From contig CAJUIM010000023.1 of the NCBI GenBank assembly GCA_910586275.1, positions 1 to 33,840 on the forward strand: DNA of 33,840 nucleotides, written 5' to 3'. Made by a program: the position numbers and the translations under genes. A model generated the notes under the pieces. The model was not told the origin of the DNA, did not search any database, and was given only the letters and a program-made list of their open reading frames with translations. This DNA is from an uncultured Lachnospiraceae bacterium. GTDB taxonomy: Bacteria > Bacillota > Clostridia > Lachnospirales > Lachnospiraceae. Position 1 is the stretch's first letter. Every line of letters starts with the position of its first letter. This document shows positions 1 through 7,111 of the stretch, one piece after another.

Positions 1-203
1 TGAGTTTATTTAATGATGAGCAGATAATGAAAACATATTGGAAAGATATGGAAAACTCTCTTGCTCATAAGAAAGACAGAGAAACAGCCGAAAGGTTGAT
101 AAAAATGGGAAAGTTGTCGCTGGAAGAAATTGGTTTATGTGTGCCAACTTTATCATTTGATGAGTTAAAGGAACTTGAAGCCGAGGTTATGCAGTTAACA
201 TAA
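1..203 (+). CDS. C-terminal end of an Rpn-family / PD-(D/E)XK nuclease-like protein (5' end outside window)
   Basis: An open frame enters from the left edge (first whole codon at 3) and stops at TAA 201-203, giving about 66 residues. The tail is helical and charged and contains RETAERLIKMGKLSLEEIG, followed by an acidic Leu-rich helix. Such a tail, in which a short linker carries an 'ERLIKxGKLSxEEI' segment, is common at the C-terminus of Rpn (YhgA-like) recombination-promoting nucleases, also annotated as PD-(D/E)XK family transposases. The catalytic domain is not in the window, so the family call rests on the tail alone. A strong terminator follows 55 bases downstream, so this is the end of its transcript. 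Confidence 0.55.
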   Translation, partial: SLFNDEQIMKTYWKDMENSLAHKKDRETAERLIKMGKLSLEEIGLCVPTLSFDELKELEAEVMQLT

Positions 204-257
204 TCGAAAAAACAATATAATATCAAAATAACACATATCTGCGGATACGTTGGTAAA

Positions 258-298
258 GACGCATGGAACAGTAAATTGTAAACCATGCGTCTTTTTTT
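258..298 (+). terminator. Rho-independent terminator of the left-edge gene
   Basis: The perfect 9-bp stem GACGCATGG (258-266) / CCATGCGTC (283-291) has a 16-base A/T-rich loop and is followed by seven T residues (292-298). It ends the transcript of the partial nuclease gene and lies just left of LIR1. Confidence 0.9.
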
Positions 299-334
299 AC
301 GCGTGCTTGCACGCATTGCCCAGCAAGGAGGAAC

Positions 335-517
335 ATGAGCGACAACATTCAGACCAACAGCCTACACCAACACACAGCCTCCGCATGGGCGGCTCTGTCG
401 GTATGGCGGCTTATGCATGGCACTGTTTTCTGCCTGTCCGGCGGCAGGGGACTACGGTTTTCCGGTTCCTCCGGAAAAAATGGAGGCATTTCTTACTGCT
501 TTTTTCGACAGACCTGA
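335..517 (+). other. Short open frame with a good ribosome site running into the LIR1 left arm (doubtful gene)
   Basis: AAGGAGG (325-331) is followed after AAC by ATG 335 and a 60-codon frame. The first ~16 codons (MSDNIQTNSLHQHTAS) lie outside the inverted repeat; the rest is the left arm itself. It may be the decayed start of a former gene joined to the repeat, or chance. No recognisable domain is present, and the frame ends inside the conserved inner module of the hairpin. It is listed because the ribosome site is unusually good for a chance frame. Confidence 0.2.
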
Positions 518-716
518 TGCCGTTTCAGGCGGCGTTGTCTGACCGAAGGGAGTTCAGCCGCCGTGGCAGCAGGCCTGCCGAAAAAAACAGTTAGAAATCC
601 CCATTTTTAACGGCGGAACCGGAAAACCGCAGCCCCCTGCCGCCGGACAGGCAGAAAACAGCGCCATGCATAAGCCGCCATACCGACAGAGCCGCCCATA
701 CGGAAGCGTCCGCCCC
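381..716. repeat. LIR1: long inverted repeat (giant hairpin) with conserved apical core
   Basis: Left arm 385-449 and right arm 635-699 are reverse complements over 65 bases with one mismatch (422 against 662). Pairing continues less perfectly inwards: ATTTCTTACTG near 489-498 pairs with CAGTTAGAAAT near 588-598. The centre is a 46-base core at 527-572, which is identical in LIR2 (24695-24740). The core can fold as GGCGG, a CGTTGT bulge, CTGA, an 11-base loop, TCAG, CCGCC. The right terminus (706-716, GGGGCGGACGC on the minus strand) also occurs at the ends of LIR2 and LIR3; the left terminus lacks it and looks eroded. The element lies between convergent genes and starts two bases from the GH43 stop codon. 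No transposase or other gene is inside. This stretch (299-718) has nothing else apart from the doubtful frame at 335. Confidence 0.85.
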
Positions 717-718
717 AA

Positions 719-2563
719 CTACAAAACCGATTCCACAGCCACAACCTCCCCTTGGGCAATCCCATTTTCATTAAAAGCATCCACCCTCACATAATACTGC
801 CCCACTCCGGCCATCAAAGCCCGCACTTCCAATTCCGTCCGTGCAAAAACCCGATAACTATGGTACAGCTTCTCCGGCGCATGCCCCCAAAGCACTTCAT
901 AGCCCACGGCATTCCCCTGCCAGCTTATCTGCATAGTCATCCCGTCCGTCCTGACCGCTTTTACCTCCGCAGCCTGAACGGGCACATCCCCGCAGCCTTT
1001 CCCGAATACCCGCAGCCCGCTTATGCAGGCAGGCGCATCGTATGCCGTACCGGTTACGGTCAGACGGACATACCTTGCGCAGACCCCTTCCGGCTTCACT
1101 GTCAGATCATGGGTAAGATCCGAACCGGCTCCGCGCTTATCCTCCAAGACAAACCATTCCTCCCCGTCCGCACTTCCCTCCAGCAGCCAGCCGGTTGTAA
1201 AGGTCCGTTCTTCGATATACCGCCCGCGCCCCTGTTCTCCTACCAACGCTGCGCCTTGAGGCAGCTGTTCCACCAAGCCCATGTCATCGGCAAAATTAAC
1301 CTGCACTGCATGGACGGTACAGCACTGCCCCAAATCCATCTGCAGCCAAGGCATCTTATCGTCTGCCGCTGCTTTCCACCAAGTCTGTATGTCCTCATCC
1401 GCCGCATTGGAAGCGGCTTTCTCCTGACTGCTGGCAGTCACTTTCTTCCCAAAGCTTAAAAGCATCCATTCGGGAGCCGCCCAAGGATCTTCCTTCTCTC
1501 CGGTAACCGCCTGCGGCCAATCCCCGTACCGTTGGTTGCAGAACAATTCCCCGTCTTTGTCAAAACCCGCCGGCCATATGCCCACACGCCGCTCAAACTC
1601 ATGGCTGACGGATATGCGCATGGTACTTGTATGCCACCAATTCCCCGCCCTGTCTTCCATGGTGGAGCCATGCCCGGCTCCCGGACAGAACCCGCCCGGA
1701 GAATACGAATAAGGGTTGCTTTCACTGATGCGGAACGGCCCTAACGGACTATCCCCCACATAGACACCGTCATTATATACATTATATTGTGCCCCGGGAG
1801 CGGCATACTGCAGATAGTACTTTCCCTCATGCTTTGTCATCCACGCACCTTCTATATAGGGATTATCGGACAAAGCTGCCTGCAGCAGCGGGCGGTAATC
1901 CTCCGGCGTGGCTTCTATGGCGGGCGTCACATCCGTCACGTCTTCCGGACGGCAGCCTAAGCTTTTCGCCATCTGCTCTTTTAATATTTGTATAATATGG
2001 CTCCCTTCCGGATCATAATGATGGTCTTCCCCTGTCCTTTCATAACCATGCTCCTGCTTATGATTCCCAATCAGTACCACAGGCTGGCCAATCCGCTCCA
2101 TCGTGTCCGGATTCAGTTCCACCCCCCAGATAGGAGTCATATTGCTGCATCCCCAGTAAAAATACATCCTTCCGTCCTCGTCCGCAAACAGATTGGGATC
2201 CCAGAAGTCAAATGTGCCGGGAATCCGTTCGAAGCTGCCCCCTTCCGGATCTTTGGTACGATAGAAGTCACAGACTTCCCCTCTCCGGCTGGCACAGAAA
2301 TAAAGCCATTCCCCTACCACACGCACATCAGGCGCATAGTCATAAACCGGAAGCCCTTCCAACGGATACCACTTCCAGTTCACCAAATCCGTACTGACAA
2401 AAAATCCTCGGGTCATGCTTGGAAAAAGATAATATCTGTCCTTAAACAATACCATGGAGGGATCGGCCGCTTCCCTGTTTAAACTAAAGCCACTCCCTTT
2501 CTGGTTGAACTGATATTGATAAGTCACATTTATGGGATTGCAGAAATACTGTTTCTTATTCAT
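719..2563 (-). CDS. Glycoside hydrolase family 43 protein with F5/8C (CBM32-like) and fibronectin III-like C-terminal domains
   Basis: The 614-residue product is predicted to cleave beta-xylosidic, arabinofuranosidic or related side chains. Residues ~25-350 form a five-bladed GH43 propeller. The family's three acids fit Asp34 (REAADPSM, general base), Asp122 (FWDPNLF, pKa modulator) and Glu238 (PYIEGAWM, general acid). Residues ~370-525 look like an F5/8-type C (discoidin) carbohydrate-binding domain, and ~530-614 like a fibronectin III fold. No signal peptide is present, so it should act in the cytoplasm on imported oligosaccharides. A stretch of about 55 residues (~178-235), rich in Asp/Glu/Pro, separates the Asp and Glu motifs and may be an insertion. 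The ATG at 2563 is preferred over the TTG at 2566 because AGGAGG (2571-2576) is seven bases from it. It lies 33 bases after the GH1 gene and is probably its operon partner. Exact substrate is unknown. Confidence 0.88.
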   Translation of the reverse strand: MNKKQYFCNPINVTYQYQFNQKGSGFSLNREAADPSMVLFKDRYYLFPSMTRGFFVSTDLVNWKWYPLEGLPVYDYAPDVRVVGEWLYFCASRRGEVCDFYRTKDPEGGSFERIPGTFDFWDPNLFADEDGRMYFYWGCSNMTPIWGVELNPDTMERIGQPVVLIGNHKQEHGYERTGEDHHYDPEGSHIIQILKEQMAKSLGCRPEDVTDVTPAIEATPEDYRPLLQAALSDNPYIEGAWMTKHEGKYYLQYAAPGAQYNVYNDGVYVGDSPLGPFRISESNPYSYSPGGFCPGAGHGSTMEDRAGNWWHTSTMRISVSHEFERRVGIWPAGFDKDGELFCNQRYGDWPQAVTGEKEDPWAAPEWMLLSFGKKVTASSQEKAASNAADEDIQTWWKAAADDKMPWLQMDLGQCCTVHAVQVNFADDMGLVEQLPQGAALVGEQGRGRYIEERTFTTGWLLEGSADGEEWFVLEDKRGAGSDLTHDLTVKPEGVCARYVRLTVTGTAYDAPACISGLRVFGKGCGDVPVQAAEVKAVRTDGMTMQISWQGNAVGYEVLWGHAPEKLYHSYRVFARTELEVRALMAGVGQYYVRVDAFNENGIAQGEVVAVESVL

Positions 2564-2596
2564 CAAAACACCTCCTGAAATGCTTTTTTCCGTTTT

Positions 2597-3889
2597 TCAT
2601 CTGTCATATGTTTTCGCGTAATTTCCTAACACGGACAAACTTGGCTTTGGGTTTCTCTTTTGACTTGTACGGTCAACCCCTATCAGCCCAAACCGCATGG
2701 AATATCCTTTCTGCCATTCAAAATTATCCATCAGACTCCAATACATATATCCTTTTACCGGGATACCGTCTGCAATGCAGCTTTTTACTCCCTCTAATGC
2801 GGCTTCTATAAAAGCTACGCGGCGGGAATCGTCATCGGTGGCAATACCGTTTTCCGTCACCAGCAGCGTACCCTTGAAATCCTGTGCCACTTTACGGATA
2901 ACATGGCCCAGAGCCTCCGGATAGAATTCATAGTCCATCTGAGTCAATTCTGCCCCTTCCGGCACAGGCAGGCTCCCGGAAGCATCCATACGGGTACGGG
3001 TATAATTCTGCACTCCCAGAAAATCATCCCCCTCTATGGCAGGCAGATAATGGGTAAACTCTTCCTCCCATTCCTTTGCCGCATTCCCTTCCCCGCCCGG
3101 AAGCGCTTGTATGTCATGCAGGCTTAACGTCAGACCCACCTGAATGTGCGGGGCTATCTCCCGGATCACCGCCCGGGCCGCTTTATGCGCCTCCGCCACA
3201 AGTTCATCTCCGTGAGGAGTGCGCGGACTGGTGAAACATTCCGCCTTTGCCACGCCGAAAATTTCCATGCGTTCCCGCTCCGCAGCCTGCTGATTTGCCA
3301 TCATCTTTTCCAGATTCAGCCCCATCTGCACCGTCCCGTCTGTCTTACCGGACTGCATCTTAGCCTTCATCTGCTGCATATACCGTTTGGCAATGGCCGC
3401 TACCTGCACTCCCATATTGGCTTCGTTGATGGTGCAGACATAGTTCAGTTCCTTTCCCAGCCCTTCGATCACATAACGGACATAGCGGGCAAAACAGCCG
3501 GGGGTATCCTCAGATTCCCATCCCCCTTTGGAAATCAGCCATTTGGGACTGGTAAAATGAAGCAAAGTCACAATAGGCTCTATGCCGTTCTCCCTGCATG
3601 CACGGATAACATCCCTATAGTGTTCCAGTTCCGTTTCCTCGAATTTACCTTCCTCCGGCTCTATCCTTGCCCATTCTATGGAAAAACGGTAGGCATTCAG
3701 CCCTGCGCCGGCCATCAGGCGGATATCTTCTTCATAACGGTTATAGTGATCGACCGCATCCCCGCTTGGCTCCAGAAAGTCTGTATGTACCATTTGCTCC
3801 TGCGCCCAATAATCACTGTGAATATTGTTGCCTTCTACCTGATGGGCCGCGGTAGCCGCACCGATAAAAAAATTTTTTTCAAACTCCAT
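2597..3889 (-). CDS. Glycoside hydrolase family 1 beta-glucosidase-like enzyme
   Basis: The 430-residue product is a (beta/alpha)8 GH1 hydrolase. It opens with the family's N-terminal signature FFIGAATAAHQVEG (7-20). The acid/base is Glu156 in TINEAN, the nucleophile is Glu346 in LLVTENG, and MYWSLMDNFEW (382-392) is the usual aglycone-site strand. It lacks a signal peptide. Length is a little below the ~450-480 usual for bacterial GH1. GGAGG eight bases upstream supports the ATG. GH1 followed by GH43 on one transcript, with a sugar isomerase divergent from it, suggests a pathway for a plant or host oligosaccharide. Whether it prefers beta-glucosides, beta-galactosides or 6-phospho sugars cannot be read from the sequence. 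Confidence 0.93.
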   Translation of the reverse strand: MEFEKNFFIGAATAAHQVEGNNIHSDYWAQEQMVHTDFLEPSGDAVDHYNRYEEDIRLMAGAGLNAYRFSIEWARIEPEEGKFEETELEHYRDVIRACRENGIEPIVTLLHFTSPKWLISKGGWESEDTPGCFARYVRYVIEGLGKELNYVCTINEANMGVQVAAIAKRYMQQMKAKMQSGKTDGTVQMGLNLEKMMANQQAAERERMEIFGVAKAECFTSPRTPHGDELVAEAHKAARAVIREIAPHIQVGLTLSLHDIQALPGGEGNAAKEWEEEFTHYLPAIEGDDFLGVQNYTRTRMDASGSLPVPEGAELTQMDYEFYPEALGHVIRKVAQDFKGTLLVTENGIATDDDSRRVAFIEAALEGVKSCIADGIPVKGYMYWSLMDNFEWQKGYSMRFGLIGVDRTSQKRNPKPSLSVLGNYAKTYDR

Positions 3890-3948
3890 GAGATACCTCC
3901 TTGTCTTTGTTTCAACGTAAATTCCTTCCCGCAGAAATGTGCTTCCTA

Positions 3949-3968
3949 GAACGTGTTTGAAAAAACAA
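3949..3968 (+). repeat. Partial copy of the dispersed GARCGTGTYTGAAAA repeat
   Basis: GAACGTGTTTGAAAAAAC matches the left end of the hairpin repeat at 10761-10818. Only the left half is present. It sits in the leader of the GH1 gene. Confidence 0.5.
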
Positions 3969-3977
3969 TTTTAATAT

Positions 3978-4010
3978 ATCCTTTCCTATTATCTCATAAA
4001 TCCTTCCTAT
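3978..4010. promoter_or_regulatory. Direct-repeat operator candidate upstream of GH1
   Basis: On the minus strand, ATAGGAAAGGAT (3978-3989) and ATAGGAAGGAT (4000-4010) are near-identical direct repeats about 22 bp apart, i.e. two helical turns. They overlap an A/T-rich stretch with -10-like TATATT. This fits a dimeric sugar-responsive activator or repressor, but none is encoded beside these genes. No good -35 box is visible. Confidence 0.35.
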
Positions 4011-4200
4011 GGGATGCATAAAAATTGCAGAATATGTTTAAAAATTGATGCAGGAGAAAGGGCAAAAGGTGGCTTAATTTTTGACAGAATCACGAATTTT
4101 TTATTTCCGGTCATCATGCGGCGGCGTATAATAGAAAACATCATAAGCAGAAGCAAATCGTATTCTTCCGCAGTGCGGAACGGAAAAGGAGTGAAACAGC

Positions 4201-5049
4201 ATGCCGATAAAAGCAGTACAGCAGTTTATGTTAGGAACGGCAATGAACAACGAGACACAAGCCGTCAATACAATGAAAAAAATGAAAGCCGCAGGCTACG
4301 ATGGCATTGAATTATGCGGTTTTATGATACATCCCAGCGGCTTTATGGTGAAACTTATGACAAAAGCCGCCGGAATGCCCGTGGGAAACGGGGGGAAGCT
4401 GGACTGGTTGCGGCTAGTATCGGAAAGCGGGCTGAAAGTCGTATCTATCCATCAGGATCTTGGCAGCATAGAACGAGATCCTGCCGCCATGGCAAAAGAG
4501 GCAAAGGAATTCGGCACGGACAAAATCGTGGTTACCGGCATGTACCGCTTCCCCTACGGAGACGTCAAAGAAATAAAGAAACTGGCCAAACGGCTCTGCA
4601 AAGCAGGAGCCTCCCTGAAAGCAGAAGGAATCCGTCTGCTTTACCACAACCATAACTGCGAATTCCTGCAAGTCGCCCCGGGAAAGAAAGGCTATCATAT
4701 CTTAATGGACGAAACCGATCCGGAAACGGTAAACTTTGAATTTGACAGCTATTGGTGTGCCGAATGCGGAGAAAACCCACTGGCCGTTATGGATGCCCTT
4801 GGCTCCCGGATGAAACTCTGGCATATCAATGACCGCGGGACACGGCAGACAGGGCCGTGCATGACCCCCATATTAAAAAGCGACAGCATGGAACTGGGAA
4901 CCGGCACGATGCCGTTAACTGCCCTGGCCGAGAAAGCCAAAGCAGCCGGCATAGAAGCCGTTATCTTGGAAAGCCACCGCAACTGGGCAGATAAAAGCCC
5001 GGTAAAAAGCTTTGAAATCAGCGCGGATTTCTTAAATACCCATTTTTAA
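4201..5049 (+). CDS. Sugar phosphate isomerase/epimerase family protein (xylose isomerase-like TIM barrel)
   Basis: The 282-residue product is a single-domain TIM barrel of the AP-endonuclease-2 / IolE-like superfamily. Members isomerise or epimerise sugars, sugar phosphates or inositols with a divalent metal. Visible signatures are GYDGIELCG (32-40), LLYHNHNCEF (146-155), NFEFDSYW (178-185, metal Asp182), LWHINDRG (206-213, His208) and VILESHR (254-260, Glu257). These match the usual Glu/Asp/His/Glu metal set. AAGGAG nine bases upstream supports the ATG at 4201. A -10 box TATAAT lies at 4127-4132 without a convincing -35. It is divergent from GH1/GH43 and probably handles the released sugar. 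The exact reaction cannot be assigned. Confidence 0.85.
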   Translation: MPIKAVQQFMLGTAMNNETQAVNTMKKMKAAGYDGIELCGFMIHPSGFMVKLMTKAAGMPVGNGGKLDWLRLVSESGLKVVSIHQDLGSIERDPAAMAKEAKEFGTDKIVVTGMYRFPYGDVKEIKKLAKRLCKAGASLKAEGIRLLYHNHNCEFLQVAPGKKGYHILMDETDPETVNFEFDSYWCAECGENPLAVMDALGSRMKLWHINDRGTRQTGPCMTPILKSDSMELGTGTMPLTALAEKAKAAGIEAVILESHRNWADKSPVKSFEISADFLNTHF

Positions 5050-5154
5050 CGAATCCCTTGCCCAACTGTGCCGGCCGTTGCGATACGTTCCGCCGAGATG
5101 CCGGAGCAGCCAAAAAACCGGAAATTGATTTCCGAAATCTATCTGCAATATGGA

Positions 5155-5183
5155 TTGAGAAAACCTCCCCGATACCGTATAAT
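5155..5183 (+). promoter_or_regulatory. Sigma-A-type promoter of the bceRS-like operon
   Basis: TTGAGA (5155-5160), a 17-base spacer and TATAAT (5178-5183) give a near-consensus vegetative promoter, about 85 bases before the response-regulator start. Confidence 0.75.
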
Positions 5184-5202
5184 AAAGTGTCAGGGAGGTT
5201 TT
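5160..5202. promoter_or_regulatory. Inverted repeat overlapping the bceRS promoter (operator or terminator)
   Basis: AAAACCTCCC (5160-5169) and GGGAGGTTTT (5193-5202) are a perfect 10-bp inverted repeat with a 23-base loop. One arm is inside the -35/-10 spacer and the other just past the likely start site. It could end the upstream isomerase transcript (the TTTT is weak) or act as an operator or attenuator for the regulator operon. The sequence alone does not decide. Confidence 0.55.
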
Positions 5203-5203
5203 A

Positions 5204-5227
5204 GAACGTGTTTTTAAAGTTGCTTTC
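5204..5227 (+). repeat. Degenerate copy of the dispersed GARCGTGTYTGAAAATTG repeat
   Basis: GAACGTGTTTTTAAAGTTGC followed by TTTC resembles the left half of the repeat at 10761. It lies in the 5' leader of the response-regulator gene. Confidence 0.4.
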
Positions 5228-5267
5228 TATTTCTGATTGAGCCGCTAAGCGCAGCATGGAGATTTTT

Positions 5268-5936
5268 ATGAAGAAAAAAATACTAATTATCGAAGATGAT
5301 GTTGTGATACAGACACAGCTGAAAACCCTTTTGTCCGGAAACGGATATGACGTTTTTGCAGTGACTGATTTTTCCCGGACGATCCGACAGCTTAAGGAGT
5401 TTTCACCGCATTTAGTCCTTTTGGATATAAAGCTGCCGGGAGACGGCGGATTTGAGTTATGTTCGCAAATCCGGACTTTCTCAAATATGCCTATTATATT
5501 CGTAACAAGCAGCAATACAGATATGGATGAACTAAACAGCATTATGCTTGGTGGGGATGCGTTTATTACCAAGCCCTACAACACTGCAATTCTGCTTGCC
5601 AAAATTGCCTCACTGCTAAAACGTGCCTATGTTTCCGAACAGCCAGAGATTCTTACATGGAACGGAACTTCCCTTCATCCGGAAAGCAGTTTCATAGAAT
5701 ACAACGGAAAAAGGGCGGAATTAACAAAAAATGAACTGAAAATCCTCTGTTATCTTTTCAGAAACGCCGGTAAGATCTGCCCCCGAAACGATATCGTGGA
5801 TTTTCTCTGGGATAATCGGTTATATATTGACGATAACGCCTTAAGCGTAAACATTACCCGCATCCGCGGCAAACTGACAGCCATCGGACTGACAGACTTT
5901 ATTAAGACAAAGCACAGACAAGGATACACATTATGA
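5268..5936 (+). CDS. OmpR-family response regulator, BceR type
   Basis: The 222-residue product has a receiver domain (residues ~1-115) with acidic pocket Glu9/Asp10/Asp11 and phosphoacceptor Asp53 (LVLLDIKLPG). A winged-helix DNA-binding domain (~130-222) ends in the usual RQGYTL strand. The ATG at 5268 is preferred over 5256 because GGAG (5258-5261) lies six bases before it. It overlaps the kinase gene by four bases (ATGA). The short-loop kinase and BceAB-like transporter place it in the regulators that activate transporter genes in response to lipid II-binding peptides. Its probable target is the site at 7013-7034. Confidence 0.9.
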   Translation: MKKKILIIEDDVVIQTQLKTLLSGNGYDVFAVTDFSRTIRQLKEFSPHLVLLDIKLPGDGGFELCSQIRTFSNMPIIFVTSSNTDMDELNSIMLGGDAFITKPYNTAILLAKIASLLKRAYVSEQPEILTWNGTSLHPESSFIEYNGKRAELTKNELKILCYLFRNAGKICPRNDIVDFLWDNRLYIDDNALSVNITRIRGKLTAIGLTDFIKTKHRQGYTL

Positions 5937-6946
5937 GCGGAAAGCAATATCTTAAAAATACAATACCTGTTATTTTCATCAATCTTTTCGGCATGTGGGC
6001 ACTTGCCCTGTTTCTGATTGCAGGCGGCAATCCCATTCAGACAATTTTATTTATTTCAGCCGTCTGGCTGATTGTTCTGAGTTCGTATATAGCAGCCGCC
6101 TACTGCATGCGGAAAAAATACATGGACAAGCTTCTGCATATGACAGAACAGTTAGAGGAACGGTATTTAATACCGGAAATTATGCTTTTGCCGGAGCAGG
6201 CAGGCGACCGGGTATTTTATCGGATTTTAAAGATGGCAGAAAAATCTATGCTGGAAAAAATAGGGCAAATACAAAATGAACGGAAAGAATATAAAGAATA
6301 CATTGAGCAATGGATACATGAAGTGAAAACACCGATTACTGCAATCAAACTGCTCTGTGAAAACAACCGTTCCTCCTTTACCGGAGACCTTTTGGCAGAA
6401 TTAGAAAATATCAATCAGTATACGGAACAAGCGCTTTACTATGCCCGGAGCGAACATACGGAAAAAGACTATTCCGTCCGTGAAACAGAATTAAGCGATA
6501 TTGTGCATACTGCAATTGCCGACAATAAATATCTTTTGCGGCAAAGCAACATGACCATTGCCATAGAGGATTTGGACGCCAATGTCTATACGGACGATAA
6601 ATGGGTACGCTATATCTTAAACCAAATAATCCGCAATGCCGTAAAATATTGTACAGAGAAGCCGGTTCTGCACTTCTCCGCGGCAAAGACAAATAACAAT
6701 GTTATTTTGTCGGTCAGAGATAACGGAATAGGCATACCTCCCGATGATTTATCCCGTATTTTTGAAAAAGGCTTTACGGGGCAAAACGGGCGGATCGGAA
6801 AAAACTCAACGGGCATCGGATTGTATCTCTGCAAACGGCTTTGTGATAAGCTGGGAATCGGACTGACCGCCCATTCAGGAAAGAAAGGGACAACCATTTC
6901 CCTCTCCTTTCAAATCAACGACTTTATTGCCGGAGTGCAGGGCTGA
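5933..6946 (+). CDS. Intramembrane-sensing histidine kinase, BceS type
   Basis: The 337-residue product has two N-terminal membrane helices (~11-30 and ~36-57) with only a few residues outside, typical of kinases that sense through a partner transporter. The phosphoacceptor is His129 in QWIHEVKTPI. The ATPase domain shows the N box (LNQIIRNAVKYC, ~229-240), G1 (RDNGIGI, 262-268) and G2 (NSTGIGLYL, 291-299). The start overlaps the regulator stop (ATGA). The stop codon lies in the loop of the terminator at 6934-6963. Known systems of this type detect transport activity of the BceAB-like pump, so the stimulus is probably an antimicrobial peptide. Confidence 0.92.
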   Translation: MSGKQYLKNTIPVIFINLFGMWALALFLIAGGNPIQTILFISAVWLIVLSSYIAAAYCMRKKYMDKLLHMTEQLEERYLIPEIMLLPEQAGDRVFYRILKMAEKSMLEKIGQIQNERKEYKEYIEQWIHEVKTPITAIKLLCENNRSSFTGDLLAELENINQYTEQALYYARSEHTEKDYSVRETELSDIVHTAIADNKYLLRQSNMTIAIEDLDANVYTDDKWVRYILNQIIRNAVKYCTEKPVLHFSAAKTNNNVILSVRDNGIGIPPDDLSRIFEKGFTGQNGRIGKNSTGIGLYLCKRLCDKLGIGLTAHSGKKGTTISLSFQINDFIAGVQG

Positions 6947-6963
6947 TATGCCCTGCACTTCTT
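6934..6963 (+). terminator. Terminator hairpin overlapping the bceS stop codon
   Basis: AGTGCAGGGC (6934-6943) and GCCCTGCACT (6950-6959) form a perfect 10-bp stem with a 6-base loop, followed by TCTT. The TGA stop of the kinase (6944-6946) is in the loop, so the stem begins inside the coding region. Confidence 0.75.
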
Positions 6964-7012
6964 AAGGCTTGTCAGAAAATACCGTTCACCTACACAGATT
7001 ATTTGCACACAG

Positions 7013-7034
7013 TTCCTTACATTTCTGTAAGAAC
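7013..7034. promoter_or_regulatory. BceR-type operator and promoter of the bceAB-like transporter genes
   Basis: TTACA (7017-7021), four bases and TGTAA (7026-7030) fit the TnACA-N4-TGTAA pattern described for BceR-like regulators. The symmetry extends to GTTC and GAAC on either side. Downstream, a -10-like TACAAT lies at 7074-7079 with no good -35 box, as expected for an activator-dependent promoter. The ribosome site AGGAGG is at 7098-7103. Confidence 0.75.
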
Positions 7035-7111
7035 TGCGTAAGAAAACTTAATACAAAAACCAGGCCATTAATTTACAATAAAAGCAGGACAAATAAAAGG
7101 AGGCCTATTAC

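Noticed and set aside
250..594. 114-codon plus-strand frame across LIR1
   Set aside because: It starts in the terminator region without a ribosome site and runs through both arms and the core.
381..716. LIR1 as an IS or MITE with target-site duplication
   Set aside because: No clear flanking direct repeat is visible and the left end is eroded. Mobility remains a hypothesis only.
4081..4132. TTGACA (4081-4086) and TATAAT (4127-4132) as one promoter for the isomerase
   Set aside because: The spacing is 40 bases, far beyond 16-18. Only the -10 is plausible, with activator help.
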